In this document: piece after piece, positions 25,022 through 33,475 of the stretch
Layout: every line of letters begins with the position of its first letter
Position numbering within the stretch: position 1 is the stretch's first letter
Source of the DNA: Nitrospira sp.
GTDB taxonomy: Bacteria > Nitrospirota > Nitrospiria > Nitrospirales > Nitrospiraceae
DNA: 64,000 nucleotides
Assembly: GCA_016873395.1 (NCBI GenBank)
Contig: VGXG01000002.1
Location: 1 to 64,000 of the forward strand
Reading direction: 5' to 3'
Notes under the pieces: generated by a model
What the model saw: the letters and a program-made list of their open reading frames with translations, nothing else
The model's database searches: none
What the model was told of the DNA's origin: nothing
Translations under genes and position numbers: made by a program

Positions 25022-26008
25022 ATGCGCGACCATGAAGAAGGCAGCAAGCGAATCGTCATCGCCGGAGGCACCGGTTTTGTCGGTCGGCCGCTGGCCCTCC
25101 AATCGACGCGCGAAGGCCACCGCGTCACCGTGCTGACGCGCGATTTCGGCCGCGCCACCCTTCTCCTGGGCCCGTCCTTGCACATCGCAGAATGGGACGG
25201 CCGCAGCGACGGGCCATGGATGGCGGCCTTGGAGGGGGCGGATGCCGTGATCAACCTGGCCGGCGAGCCCATTGCCGAGGCCCGATGGACCCCGGCTCGC
25301 AAGCGGCTCTTGTGGGACAGCCGTGTGGAAGCCACGGCGTCCTTGGTGCGGGCCCTGTCGCGGACAGCCTCCCGCCCCCAGGTCCTGATCAACGCCTCCG
25401 GCATCGGGATTTACGGTGCCAGCGCCGGCCTCCCGCTGACCGAAAACGCGCCGGCGGGCTCGGGCTATCTGGCAGCGCTGTCGCAAGCCTGGGAAGCGGA
25501 GGCCGCTAAGGCCGAATATTTGGGTCTCCGTGTGGTCCGCATGCGGTTCGGCATGGTGCTCGGGCCGGATGGAGGGGCCCTGCCCCGGATGCTGCTCCCC
25601 TTCCGGTCGTTCCTCGGGGGGCCGGTCATGCCCGGCGACCAGTGGGTGTCGTGGATCCATCGGCAAGACCTCCTCGACCTCATTCGCTGGGCCGTCATGA
25701 CCCCCCAGGTTAGCGGCCCGATCAACGGCGTGGCCCCAGGCGCCGTCACCATGACGGAGTTCTGTCGGACGTTGGGCCGGGTACTGGGGCGACCTTCCTG
25801 GATGCCGGTCCCGGCCTTCGCCTTGCGGGTCGCCCTAGGCGAGCTCTCCACCGCGATGACCACGGGACAGCGGGTGGCGCCGGCCGTGGCTCTCCACGGC
25901 GGTTTCCGCTTCCGTTATCCGGAGCTGACGGCGGCCCTGGAGCAGATTGTCGGAGCGGATCGTTGGACGGCCGGGTCGAGACCGGCCTCCGGCCGACAGG
26001 AACCCTGA
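25022..26008 (+). CDS. TIGR01777/SDR39U1-type NAD(P)-dependent epimerase
   Basis: A 328-residue extended SDR. It has the Rossmann motif GGTGFVGRPL near residue 14, the INLAGEPI strand typical of the TIGR01777 (YfcH/SDR39U1) family, and a conserved ASGIGIYG segment (family Tyr). The C-terminal part has WVSWIHRQDLLDLI and the VGVAPGAVTM-like region. The physiological substrate of the family is unknown. Members are frequently linked to LitR/CarH light-response loci together with photolyase, which matches this context. AAGGAG precedes the ATG at 25022. Confidence 0.88.
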   Translation: MRDHEEGSKRIVIAGGTGFVGRPLALQSTREGHRVTVLTRDFGRATLLLGPSLHIAEWDGRSDGPWMAALEGADAVINLAGEPIAEARWTPARKRLLWDSRVEATASLVRALSRTASRPQVLINASGIGIYGASAGLPLTENAPAGSGYLAALSQAWEAEAAKAEYLGLRVVRMRFGMVLGPDGGALPRMLLPFRSFLGGPVMPGDQWVSWIHRQDLLDLIRWAVMTPQVSGPINGVAPGAVTMTEFCRTLGRVLGRPSWMPVPAFALRVALGELSTAMTTGQRVAPAVALHGGFRFRYPELTAALEQIVGADRWTAGSRPASGRQEP

Positions 26009-26040
26009 CGTGCGCAACCGCAGGGAAAGGAGGAAAGACC

Positions 26041-26385
26041 ATGACTTACACAGGCCTAATCATAGGCGGTGCTCTGATGCTCGCGCTGTCCGGAGCGGTC
26101 GGATGTGCGGGCCCGCCATCGCCCGAACCGCGGGCATCGCAGGTGCCGATGTCGCAGGACGCCGGCGACCTGGCCTTTCAGTATAAACGCCAGGCCACGA
26201 CTCTCCACGAGCTGGCGCAACGCTACGACCTGGAAGCCCGGCTGCTGTGGAGCCTGAAGGGAGGCCAGCATCCCGAGACGCTGGGCAAGCTCGATCTGGC
26301 CCGATCCCTCTGGGCCCAGGCCGAGGAGGCCGACGACTTGGCGCGGGCCTATCGCCGGCAGATACCCCATAACCGGACCTACTGA
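26041..26385 (+). CDS. Small putative lipoprotein
   Basis: A 114-residue protein whose N-terminus is hydrophobic and ends in AVGC (possible lipobox, Cys near residue 22). The mature part is helical and charged, with repeated Ala/Glu/Arg and the pattern LARSLWAQAEEADDLARAYRR. The ribosome site GGAGG is well placed. Family not recognised. It sits inside the gene run, 32 bases after the epimerase. Confidence 0.65.
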   Translation: MTYTGLIIGGALMLALSGAVGCAGPPSPEPRASQVPMSQDAGDLAFQYKRQATTLHELAQRYDLEARLLWSLKGGQHPETLGKLDLARSLWAQAEEADDLARAYRRQIPHNRTY

Positions 26386-26402
26386 CCCATAAGGAGCGGA
26401 CA

Positions 26403-26651
26403 ATGGGACATGGGGCGATACATCCAGACGGTGGCGGCCGGGCTGCTGATCGGAAAAGTCCTGCTGCTGTCGCTGGTCGTCGCCCCGGTGCTCGCCAAAC
26501 AGCTGGAGCCCGACTGCGCCTTTGGTCGCGCGGTGGGGGCGCCGTTCCCCGCCTATTACGCGCTGGGGATGGGAGCGGCCTGCATCGGCGGGCGGTGCAG
26601 ATCAATGGAGCGGTGCTCCTGGCCGGATTCGTGATTCTCGGCATCGCCTAG
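26403..26651 (+). pseudogene. Truncated, frameshifted DUF4149 (TMEM205-like) membrane protein
   Basis: From 26410 the frame reads like the N-terminus of DUF4149 proteins (LLIGKVLLLSLVVAPVL, then FPAYYALGMG), a small family of multi-helix membrane proteins of about 140 residues. Near 26590 the matching sequence moves to the other frame (AVQINGAVLLAGFVIL) and stops at 26651, after only about 80 codons. This is either a decayed gene or a sequencing indel combined with a natural short form. Confidence 0.55.
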
Positions 26652-26685
26652 CGAGCGTTGTACGTACTCAACACGGAGGAAGACC

Positions 26686-27178
26686 ATGCGCAAGCCATCA
26701 TATGCAGCCACCCTGCCCAGTCCCTCACGCCGCGACCTGCTGATCCGAGGCGCCTGGGTCGCCCTGGGCCTGCTCGCCCTGGGACGGACAAATCGGGCGC
26801 TGGCCGCAGAGGCCCGGCCCGGTACGAAAGACGGCCACGGCGAGGGAGGCTACCGGCGGGATCCCAACCTTCCCGCGGGCGTCGTTGGCATCGCCTTGCA
26901 GCTCTCGGCCGGACGGGTGGGAGACCCGGCGGCGCTTTACGTTGCCACCGTTCACCCGGAGGGCCAGCGAGCAGAGCGGGCCTGACGCACGGTGACGAGT
27001 TGGTCTCCGTGGACGGCACCACCCTGGCAGGAAAGACTTACGAGCAGGTCGTCGCCATGGTGCGGGGCGAAGTCGGGACCTCCGTGAAGCTGGGCGTGAA
27101 GTGGGATGCCACCGTGCACGAACTGACCCTCATCCGCGTGGCCGAGGAGATCTCTACCGCAAGAAGAAGACGACGTGA
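26686..27178 (+). pseudogene. Tat-exported PDZ-domain protein, frameshifted
   Basis: The N-terminus has a twin-arginine signal (SRRDLL followed by a hydrophobic stretch to RALAAE). From GVVGIALQL a PDZ domain begins and continues in the other frame as GLTHGDELVSVDGTTLAGKT to LTLIRVAEE. One base seems to be missing near 26958-26962 (after VATVHP). A second shift near 27150 would give a natural end YRKKKTT with the TGA at 27176-27178. PDZ domains bind protein C-termini in the periplasm. Two shifts suggest decay, or homopolymer errors in the assembly. Confidence 0.6.
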
Positions 27179-27425
27179 CGGAGGGGACGCCGTGCCTCGT
27201 CCAAGCCCTGACCCGACGGACCCTGATTGGTGGTGGCTGCGGCCCGACCGGGATCAATGCGAGGGGCGGCGAAGGCGTCGGGCCGGGACGGCGGGCGCCG
27301 TACCCTCCTGCGGTGCTCCGCCGCCGCGCAGGATGGTCCCGGCTTCCGGCCGGGATCATCCTGCGCCCGGCCCGGGGCGGATGACTGACGCGATGCACAG
27401 AATTACGAGCAGACGAGGTCCCATC
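27179..27425. other. Gene-free GC-rich gap
   Basis: A very GC-rich stretch between the PDZ remnant and the next gene. One frame stays open through it and joins the neighbours, but its composition (runs of Arg, Pro, Gly) does not look like protein. I see no promoter or repeat. Confidence 0.45.
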
Positions 27426-27974
27426 ATGATGCCCACGCTCAAACTGCGTATCACCCTCCGCCCTCTCCTCGGGCTGATCCTGGCGCTGGTGCTCACGCTC
27501 CTGATCCCCGCCCAGAGCAGGGCCGAGGATGGCGGGCCCGCGGCCCGCCATACCGGACAGGCCAAGATCTTTCTGGCCGCCGGGGATTATCGCCATGCGC
27601 TCGAAGCCTGCGAGCAGTTGATCCGGGAGAGGCCGTCGGCCGCCGGTTACGTCTATCTGACTTACGTCTACCAGGCCATCGACGGGTACCTGGAGCATCT
27701 GTCACGGACCGAACAGTGGGGCCTCGTGGATCAACTGTACTTCAACCTGGCTTACCGGGACCCGCAGGACCTGGTGGATCCTCCGGGCGGCATGGCGCGC
27801 ATGGCCAAGGAAATGATCCAGACCAGCGTCCGCCAGCAGTCCGATGTGAGCGCCGGCATGGCCATGCGGCTCGACCGGCAGCAGACGGAAACGCTTTGGA
27901 AGCAACAGACCGCCTGGCGCGGGGCCAAGCCGGACGCGTGGTGGACCGCCGCGCCCCCGGCCTGGCAGTGGTGA
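27426..27974 (+). CDS. Exported TPR-like protein
   Basis: A 182-residue protein with a signal peptide (to QSRAED), followed by two helix-turn-helix units resembling TPRs (ARHTGQAKIFLAAGDYRHAL, then ACEQLIRERPSAAGYVYLTY). The tail is Trp- and Gln-rich and ends PPAWQW. Function unknown. The ATG at 27426 was chosen because the signal peptide starts there, although the open frame extends far upstream. It belongs to the same plus-strand gene run. Confidence 0.6.
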   Translation: MMPTLKLRITLRPLLGLILALVLTLLIPAQSRAEDGGPAARHTGQAKIFLAAGDYRHALEACEQLIRERPSAAGYVYLTYVYQAIDGYLEHLSRTEQWGLVDQLYFNLAYRDPQDLVDPPGGMARMAKEMIQTSVRQQSDVSAGMAMRLDRQQTETLWKQQTAWRGAKPDAWWTAAPPAWQW

Positions 27975-28012
27975 CGGCCCGGCGCCTGCGCCTGGAGCGA
28001 AGGAGCGCGCGC

Positions 28013-28453
28013 ATGGAAACGGCAATGCATCGGACACCACCCGGACGGGACATCCAGCTGCTCGGCGGCCTATTCTTGATCGTGGGGCTCCTCGACCTGA
28101 TCCTCATCGCCGTGTATCCGGACTACGCCCTCAGGATCTTCGGCACCAGGCTCGAGGGAGTCCTGGGGTTCATGGTCAAGCTGCAATCTCCGGCCCTGCA
28201 CCTGGCCATCGGCTACGGGTTCCTTTTCTTGCGCCCCTGGGCGTGGGGGCTCAGCCTCGCCTACGCCGGCTTCGGGATTGCCAGCGAAGCCATGAACCAG
28301 ACAGCCTGGGGACTCCATCCGCTCCGCGCGGCCTTCATGGCGGCGACCGTCGTCTTCGCCTGCTATCTGGTATGGCGCCGCGAGGTTTTCGCCGGGCCGG
28401 AGGCCGCGCCGTCCCCCCACGGCCGCGCCCGGCGGGAGGTCCCGCGGCCATGA
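28013..28453 (+). CDS. Four-helix membrane protein, unknown
   Basis: A 146-residue protein with four hydrophobic segments (about residues 15-35, 50-70, 75-92 and 100-122) and a basic, Pro-rich C-terminus. No domain recognised. AAGGAG precedes the ATG at 28013. Its stop overlaps the photolyase start (ATGA), which ties its expression to photolyase. Confidence 0.65.
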   Translation: METAMHRTPPGRDIQLLGGLFLIVGLLDLILIAVYPDYALRIFGTRLEGVLGFMVKLQSPALHLAIGYGFLFLRPWAWGLSLAYAGFGIASEAMNQTAWGLHPLRAAFMAATVVFACYLVWRREVFAGPEAAPSPHGRARREVPRP

Positions 28454-29874
28454 GAGGGCTCGTCTGGTTCAGGCGCGACCTGCGGGTGCACGACCAGCCG
28501 GCCTTGTCGGCGGCCTGTGCCGAGTGCGACGAGATGATCCCCCTCTTCATCTTCGACGAGCCTCTGCTGCGGTCGAAGGAATACGGCTCGGCCGGAGTGC
28601 AGTTCATGCTCGACTGCCTCGACGACCTGGCGCAGTCGCTCGCGGGCCGGGGGCTGTCTCTCAGGTGGCGGCGCGGCGAGCCGGTGGAGGAATTGCTGCG
28701 GGCGGCCCGGGAGTGGCGCATCGATACGGTCTATTGGAATCGGGACTACGAGCCGGCCGCCACGCAGCGGGATGCGGCCGCCGCGCAGGCACTCCTCCGG
28801 CGGGGGATCCGGGTCATGAGCTTCAAGGACCATGTGGCCTTCGAAACCGGGGAGATTTCCTCTTCGACGGGAACGCCGCTGCAACGCTTTAGCGCCTACC
28901 GGGCTCGGTGGTGGGCGCAGTGGCGCGTCTCCGCGCCCCCGGTCCTGGCCCCGCCGCCCCCCGGGGGCGGGAAGGCCTCCCCGGTCGAGTGTCCCTCGGC
29001 CAGCGACCTCGGGTACGAACCGATTCGTCGCAGCATGCCCGGCGGCGAGTCGGAGGCGCGGCGCCGCCTGCGCTGGTTTCTGAACGAGCCGATCCGGGAT
29101 TATGCCGCCGCGCGCAACTGTCCGGCGGCGGACGGCACGTCGCGCCTGTCGGCGCATTTCCGCTACGGGACGGTCTCCTCGCGCAGCGCCGTCCATGTCG
29201 CCCTCGCCACCCTGGGACGGCAGGGCCAGACGTGGAAGACCGGGGTGCAGACCTGGATCGACGAGTTGATCTGGCGCGATTTCTTCCAGCACATCCTGGC
29301 GGCCTTTCCGCGGGTGGCGACGGGCCCCTTCAGGCCCGCCCCGCCCGCGCCGTACCGGACGGACGACAGGCTATTGACGGCCTGGAGCCAGGGACGCACC
29401 GGCTTTCCGCTGGTGGACGCCGGAATGCGCCAGCTCCGGCAGACCGGCTGGATGCCCAACCGGGTGCGCATGGTGGCGGCCTCCTTCCTCGTCAAGGACC
29501 TGGGTCTCGACTGGCGGGCGGGCGAGCGCTATTTCATGGAGCAGTTACTCGACGCCGACCTGGCTGCCAACAACGGGAACTGGCAATGGTGTGCCTCGAC
29601 CGGCACGGATGCCATGCCGGGCTATCGGATCTTCAACCCGTCCCTCCAGGCCAGGAAATTCGATCCCGACGGAACCTATATCCGCCGCTTCCTGCCGGAA
29701 CTCGCTTCTGTGCCCGCCCGATTCGTTCACGCCCCGGAGCGGATGGGCGTGGAAGAACAGGACCGCTATGGCTGCCGCATCGGACGGGATTACCCCTATC
29801 CGGTCGTGGATCACGAAGACGCCAAACGCCAATACCTCGCGGGCCAGCGGCGGCGGGAGGATCCGCATGTCTGA
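28450..29874 (+). CDS. phrB: Deoxyribodipyrimidine photolyase (class I CPD type)
   Basis: A 474-residue flavoprotein that uses blue light to split pyrimidine dimers. The N-terminal antenna domain starts LVWFRRDLRVHD. The C-terminal FAD domain carries the usual blocks: TSRLSAHFRYG, WRDFFQH, GRTGFPLVDAGMRQL, GWMPNRVRM, then DWRAGERYF and NNGNWQW with the electron-transfer Trp. Length is normal. A 6-4 type or cryptochrome is less likely, as the CPD-type blocks are intact, but this was judged by eye. It overlaps its neighbours on both sides (4 and 8 bases), so translation is coupled. The CarH operator upstream gives a reason for light control. Confidence 0.95.
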   Translation: MRGLVWFRRDLRVHDQPALSAACAECDEMIPLFIFDEPLLRSKEYGSAGVQFMLDCLDDLAQSLAGRGLSLRWRRGEPVEELLRAAREWRIDTVYWNRDYEPAATQRDAAAAQALLRRGIRVMSFKDHVAFETGEISSSTGTPLQRFSAYRARWWAQWRVSAPPVLAPPPPGGGKASPVECPSASDLGYEPIRRSMPGGESEARRRLRWFLNEPIRDYAAARNCPAADGTSRLSAHFRYGTVSSRSAVHVALATLGRQGQTWKTGVQTWIDELIWRDFFQHILAAFPRVATGPFRPAPPAPYRTDDRLLTAWSQGRTGFPLVDAGMRQLRQTGWMPNRVRMVAASFLVKDLGLDWRAGERYFMEQLLDADLAANNGNWQWCASTGTDAMPGYRIFNPSLQARKFDPDGTYIRRFLPELASVPARFVHAPERMGVEEQDRYGCRIGRDYPYPVVDHEDAKRQYLAGQRRREDPHV

Positions 29875-30823
29875 CACGCATCCCATTCGCATCGGCATCA
29901 GCCACTGCCTTCTCGGAGCCGAAGTCCGGTTTGACGGCGGGCACAAACGCGACAGCTTCCTGGCCGACACGCTCAGCCAGCATGTCCAATGGGTCCCCGT
30001 CTGCCCCGAGGTCGAGGCCGGGTTCGGCACTCCGCGGGAAGCCATGCGGTTGGTCGGCCCGTCCGATGAGCCCGGGCTCGTCACCATCCGGACGGGCCGC
30101 GACTTGACGCCGGAGATGCACCGTTTCTCCCACCGGCGCCTGCGCGAGCTCTCGGCCCAGAATCTGTCCGGCTTCGTGTTCAAGAAGGACTCGCCGAGTT
30201 GCGGGATCGAACGGGTACGGCTGTACTCCTCCCACGGCATACCCGGCAGACAGGGGATTGGGCTCTTCGCCCGCAGCTTCATGCAACGCTTCCCTCTGAT
30301 CCCGGTCGAGGAGGAGGGCCGCCTGAACGACCCGGTGCTGCGCGAGAACTTCCTCGAGCGCGTGTTTTGCTATCACCGCTGGCAGGACGCCACCCGGAAA
30401 GGCTTCGCCCGCCGGACGATCGTGCAATTCCACACCGAACACAAGTATCTGCTCCTGGCCCACAGCCAGCCCCACTTCCAGGAGCTCGGCCGGATGGTGG
30501 GCCAGGCCAGCCGCTACAGCCCGACCCAGTTGGCCCAGCAATACGGGGCGCGGTTCATGGAGGCGCTGAAAGTCAAGGCCACCGTCCGCAAACACGTCAA
30601 CGTGCTCGAGCATATTCTGGGTCACTTCACCGAACGGCTCACCGGCGCCGAACGCGGGGAGCTTCACGGCACGATCCGCGACTACCACCGGGGACTGACG
30701 CCCCTGGTGGTCCCGCTGACCCTGGTGAAGCATTACGTGCGCCGCTTCGACATCGCCTATATGAGGAGTCAGGTGTATCTGAATCCGCACCCCAAGGAAC
30801 TGATGCTGCGCAACCACGTGTGA
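29867..30823 (+). CDS. YbgA-like protein (DUF523-DUF1722 fusion)
   Basis: A 318-residue cytosolic protein. DUF523 (about residues 6-150) has GISHCLLGAEVRFDGGHKR, CPEVEAGFG, and KKDSPSCG with conserved Cys. DUF1722 (about 190-310) contains FHTEHKYLLLAHSQ and the LVPLTL-KHYV region. The function of either domain is not established. The pair is recurrently encoded next to photolyases and in CarH/LitR regulons, as here. It starts 8 bases inside the photolyase gene and ends the gene run. Confidence 0.9.
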   Translation: MSDTHPIRIGISHCLLGAEVRFDGGHKRDSFLADTLSQHVQWVPVCPEVEAGFGTPREAMRLVGPSDEPGLVTIRTGRDLTPEMHRFSHRRLRELSAQNLSGFVFKKDSPSCGIERVRLYSSHGIPGRQGIGLFARSFMQRFPLIPVEEEGRLNDPVLRENFLERVFCYHRWQDATRKGFARRTIVQFHTEHKYLLLAHSQPHFQELGRMVGQASRYSPTQLAQQYGARFMEALKVKATVRKHVNVLEHILGHFTERLTGAERGELHGTIRDYHRGLTPLVVPLTLVKHYVRRFDIAYMRSQVYLNPHPKELMLRNHV

Positions 30824-30869
30824 GCATGGGAAGCGGAAGAATCCAAAACGGGTCGGAGGCCGTAAGAGG

Positions 30870-31214
30870 TCAAGCAATGAGGAACCGGACGGATCCCGGA
30901 CCGCGCGTCTGGCTGCGGCGCGTCCCCGGGCGAGTCGTGCCCGCGGCCCTGCTGATCGCCGGATGCTGGCTCGGAGGGACCGGCGGAGCGGGGGGAGCAG
31001 TCTGGACGGCGTTCGTCGTGGCTTGAGGCGTCACGGCCGCGGGAGCCGTCCGGACCGGCTCGAGTGTCTTCGGGTCCAAGGCCTGCGCGCGGGCGCGATG
31101 CCGCTCCGGGATCAAGTCCCAGACCTCGGTATAGCTGGGGACGCCGTTGTCGTCGATGTATTTGTAGATCACGTCGGCGGAGGAGGCGGGCGAAACGACC
31201 AGCCAGAGGAACAT
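30870..31214 (-). CDS. DUF4124-type exported protein
   Basis: A 114-residue protein with a short signal-like start (MFLWLVVSPASSA) and the DUF4124 motif DVIYKYIDDNGVPSYTEVWD. The rest is Ala/Pro/Thr-rich and probably disordered. The IS left end begins only 13 bases upstream of the ATG at 31214, so the original start region or promoter may have been lost; the signal peptide is short. It is convergent with the YbgA gene. Confidence 0.6.
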   Translation of the reverse strand: MFLWLVVSPASSADVIYKYIDDNGVPSYTEVWDLIPERHRARAQALDPKTLEPVRTAPAAVTPQATTNAVQTAPPAPPVPPSQHPAISRAAGTTRPGTRRSQTRGPGSVRFLIA

Positions 31215-31226
31215 GAGCAGAAGCGG

Positions 31227-31530
31227 TGTCGTGCTCCACTTAACCTCTGGACAGGTATAATCGCGGAGGAAGGCTGATGGAAACCGTGGCAAAGACGGGG
31301 CCGACACGAGGGCGCAAGGGACGCTGGCCAGCCGACCAGAAGCTGGCCGTGTTGCAGGAGTGGAAGAACGGCGTGCCCTTAGAAGAGGTCTGTCGTAAGT
31401 ACGGCGTCAATGCGGCTCAGATGTACCGGTGGAAGCGGAGCCTCGATCAAGGACTCAAGGATGCCGGCGAGATGGTCCCTAAGGGCCAGGTCCTGATGCT
31501 GCAGAAGCGCGTGGACGAGTTGGAGCGCGC
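31227..31530 (+). mobile_element. Left half of an IS3-type element
   Basis: The left inverted repeat (31227-31255, TGTCGTGC..CCACTTAACC..TGGACAGG) is followed by a TATAAT box at 31255-31260, a ribosome site (GGAGGAAGG) and orfA. The element breaks off near 31530, where the sequence becomes the minus-strand chemoreceptor gene. The matching right half is at 18990-19747. Confidence 0.8.
31277..31530 (+). pseudogene. IS3-type transposase OrfA, C-terminus missing
   Basis: About 85 codons: a basic start, then a helix-turn-helix (KLAVLQEWKNG, LEEVCRKYGVN, QMYRWKRSL) and the start of the leucine-zipper (LMLQKRVDELERALG). IS3 OrfA proteins continue with an R-K-x-x-E-x-E-I-L segment and the frameshift window; both are gone. 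Beyond 31530 the open frame only translates the antisense of the chemoreceptor gene. Confidence 0.8.
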
Positions 31531-32380
31531 CCTTGGCCATCTGCTCGGCCGTGGCCGAGAGCTGCACCGAGGCGGACACCACCTTATCCGTCACGTGCGC
31601 GACCTTGCCGACCATCTCGCGCAGCTTCGGCACCACGTCGTTGAAATGCCGGGCGAGGCGGCCCAATTCATCGTCGCTCGTGACCGGCACCTGGATCGTG
31701 AGATCACCATGGGCCAGATGGTCCATGCCCTCCATGATCCGCCGGACCGGTATCAGGAGGCGCCAAGCCAGGACCAATGAGAAGACAATCGTGCTCGCCA
31801 GCACGAGGACCAAGGCCAGCGTCGCGGTGATTCCCATCATGTTCAATCGCTGCTGCGCCTCTTTGACGAATTGCCCTTCCAGGGCCGACATGGCTGCCAC
31901 GAGAGCTTCATCACGTTTGAGGAACTCTTCAACGAAGGTGTTGCCCACGACGCGATCAAACTGGATGTACGCGTCGGCCATCTTCTGTCCGTGGTCGGAA
32001 AACGCTGCCAGCGCGGCGTCCAGCTTCACAAGCATGGCTTTGACTTCAGGAACGTCCTCGTAGGCTTTGGCAAGCTTGCCGGACTGTTCCTGGTACCGCG
32101 TCTGATGCGTCTTGAACGCCTCCAGCGCCGCCGGCTGTTGGACCAGACTATATTCCCGCAGCCCCAGCCTGATCAGGTTCACCTCGAGCCGCAGCGCAGC
32201 CACGTCCTGGGCGTCCCGAGTGGCCCTGGTCACTTCATGGGCTGAATTGGAATTGAAGACCAAGATTCCCACAATATGGCAGAGGGTCAAGCCCAGGCCG
32301 AGCAGAATTTTCATCCGCAACCCAGCCCTTTTGAGAATCCCCGTGCTCGGCTCTATTGCTTGCATGTGTTCCATGGCCAT
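31531..32380 (-). pseudogene. Methyl-accepting chemotaxis protein, signalling domain lost
   Basis: About 283 codons. A cytoplasmic start is followed by TM1 (residues 22-42), a periplasmic four-helix-bundle sensor (about 45-185), TM2 (about 188-210), a HAMP domain (LIPVRRIMEGMDHLAHGDL) and the first helix of the signalling domain (VQLSATAEQMAKGA). Then the sequence runs into IS orfA. The ~250-residue hairpin that binds CheW and CheA is absent, so it cannot signal normally. GGAGGGGG precedes the ATGs at 32380 and 32374. The upstream haem-protein gene is likely in the same transcript. Confidence 0.85.
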
Positions 32381-32468
32381 TCCCCCTCCCGTTCGAAGAC
32401 GAGAAGCCCGGGGCAATGGAAAAGCTGCTGCGTCCCCTCGCATTGCCCCGCGCCCCCTGTGTTGCCTG

Positions 32469-33185
32469 TTACTTGACCGGCACCACCACGCTGATGGCTC
32501 CGGCAAGCCCTCCTTCCTTGTAGCCTTCCTTCTTCATCCCGGTAATGTCCTTTTCGCCCTTGGGTTCTCCGTGACAGGCCAGGCAGGACTTTGCGGCGTA
32601 TTCAGGCGCCATGTACCGCACGACCTGCGCCCCTCCCATCGAGACGGTCTTGACGACCTCTTTCCCCTTGGGGTATCCCGGGTCTGCAAACTGTTTCAGC
32701 ACCTCGGCTTCAAATTCATCCGGCTTGTTGCCGGCAAACCGGTACTGCTCAGCGGTTTGCTTCAGTCGTATTCCGGTCTTCTGGGTAAACTTTTCTCCCG
32801 CCTTTCTTCCCCACAGAGCGGGGAGGAATCCCTTGAATCCCATTCCCTGCTTATTGATCAACGGTTGAGCCTCCCCGACAACCGTCTTGCCCAATTCTAC
32901 CAGCGTGGCAACGGGCTCTGACTTGGGCAGGTCGCTCTTGGTTGCCTCTTTGTATTTCTCCGCCCATTTCTTCTCGAAATAATCGGGAGTGAAGCCCTTA
33001 TCGCCTTTGCCGGCGTCGTTAATGAGCTCCTGATGCTCCGACACCACCGCGCGGCCGGCTTTCAGCACCTTGACCAGCGTCTCGGCGGTTTTTTCCTCAT
33101 CTCCCGCAAACGCAGGTGCGGCAAAAGCCAGAAGCCCTGCCGCGACCAGACTGACCGCGCTTTGAAACAGTCGCACGCTTTTCAT
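32469..33185 (-). CDS. Periplasmic DUF3365 (Tll0287-like) haem protein
   Basis: A 238-residue protein with a clear signal peptide (to PAFAG) and a Tll0287-like domain ending in a c-type haem motif CLACH (Cys201, Cys204, His205), followed by a GGLAGAISVVVPVK strand. Related domains occur as periplasmic sensor parts of kinases and receptors and are thought to respond to redox state or gas. It lies just upstream of the chemoreceptor gene on the same strand, suggesting that it supplied the ligand signal for that receptor. Confidence 0.85.
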   Translation of the reverse strand: MKSVRLFQSAVSLVAAGLLAFAAPAFAGDEEKTAETLVKVLKAGRAVVSEHQELINDAGKGDKGFTPDYFEKKWAEKYKEATKSDLPKSEPVATLVELGKTVVGEAQPLINKQGMGFKGFLPALWGRKAGEKFTQKTGIRLKQTAEQYRFAGNKPDEFEAEVLKQFADPGYPKGKEVVKTVSMGGAQVVRYMAPEYAAKSCLACHGEPKGEKDITGMKKEGYKEGGLAGAISVVVPVK

Positions 33186-33475
33186 ACCACCCTCCCTGGT
33201 AGGGGAACCGTTTCCGGTTCCCGGTTGTCAAACAGCGGACCAGCGTGCCTGCGATTATAGTCTTTTGCTTCGATCATTTCACCGGCTCGCCCATCCGCGT
33301 CGCTCGTATCTCGTCGTTCGACCCAGAGGCTCTCGACGGGTGAAGCGTCGTTCGCAATGAGCCGTCAGATGGTTTTCAGTCATCAGTTCTCAGTCGTCAG
33401 TTCCGGAAACTGAAAACTGAATACTGACAACTGACGACTTAATGTGACTGAAAACCATTTTTTCACGCTTCACGC
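33186..33475. repeat. Intergenic stretch with heptad-periodic arrays
   Basis: No gene seen. From about 33340: GTGAAGC/GTCGTTC units, then CATCAGT, TCTCAGT and CGTCAGT units facing AACTGAA, AACTGAA, TACTGAC and AACTGAC, then TTCACGC units. It lies upstream of the haem-protein gene. Confidence 0.65.

Noticed and set aside
26658-27974. 438-codon frame spanning the PDZ and TPR genes
   Set aside because: It joins one frame of the shifted PDZ gene, a non-coding GC-rich gap and the TPR-like gene; the signal peptide at 27426 shows a separate start.
18990-31530. Prophage or conjugative island
   Set aside because: No integrase, phage structural, relaxase or replication gene is present; only IS halves mark the borders.
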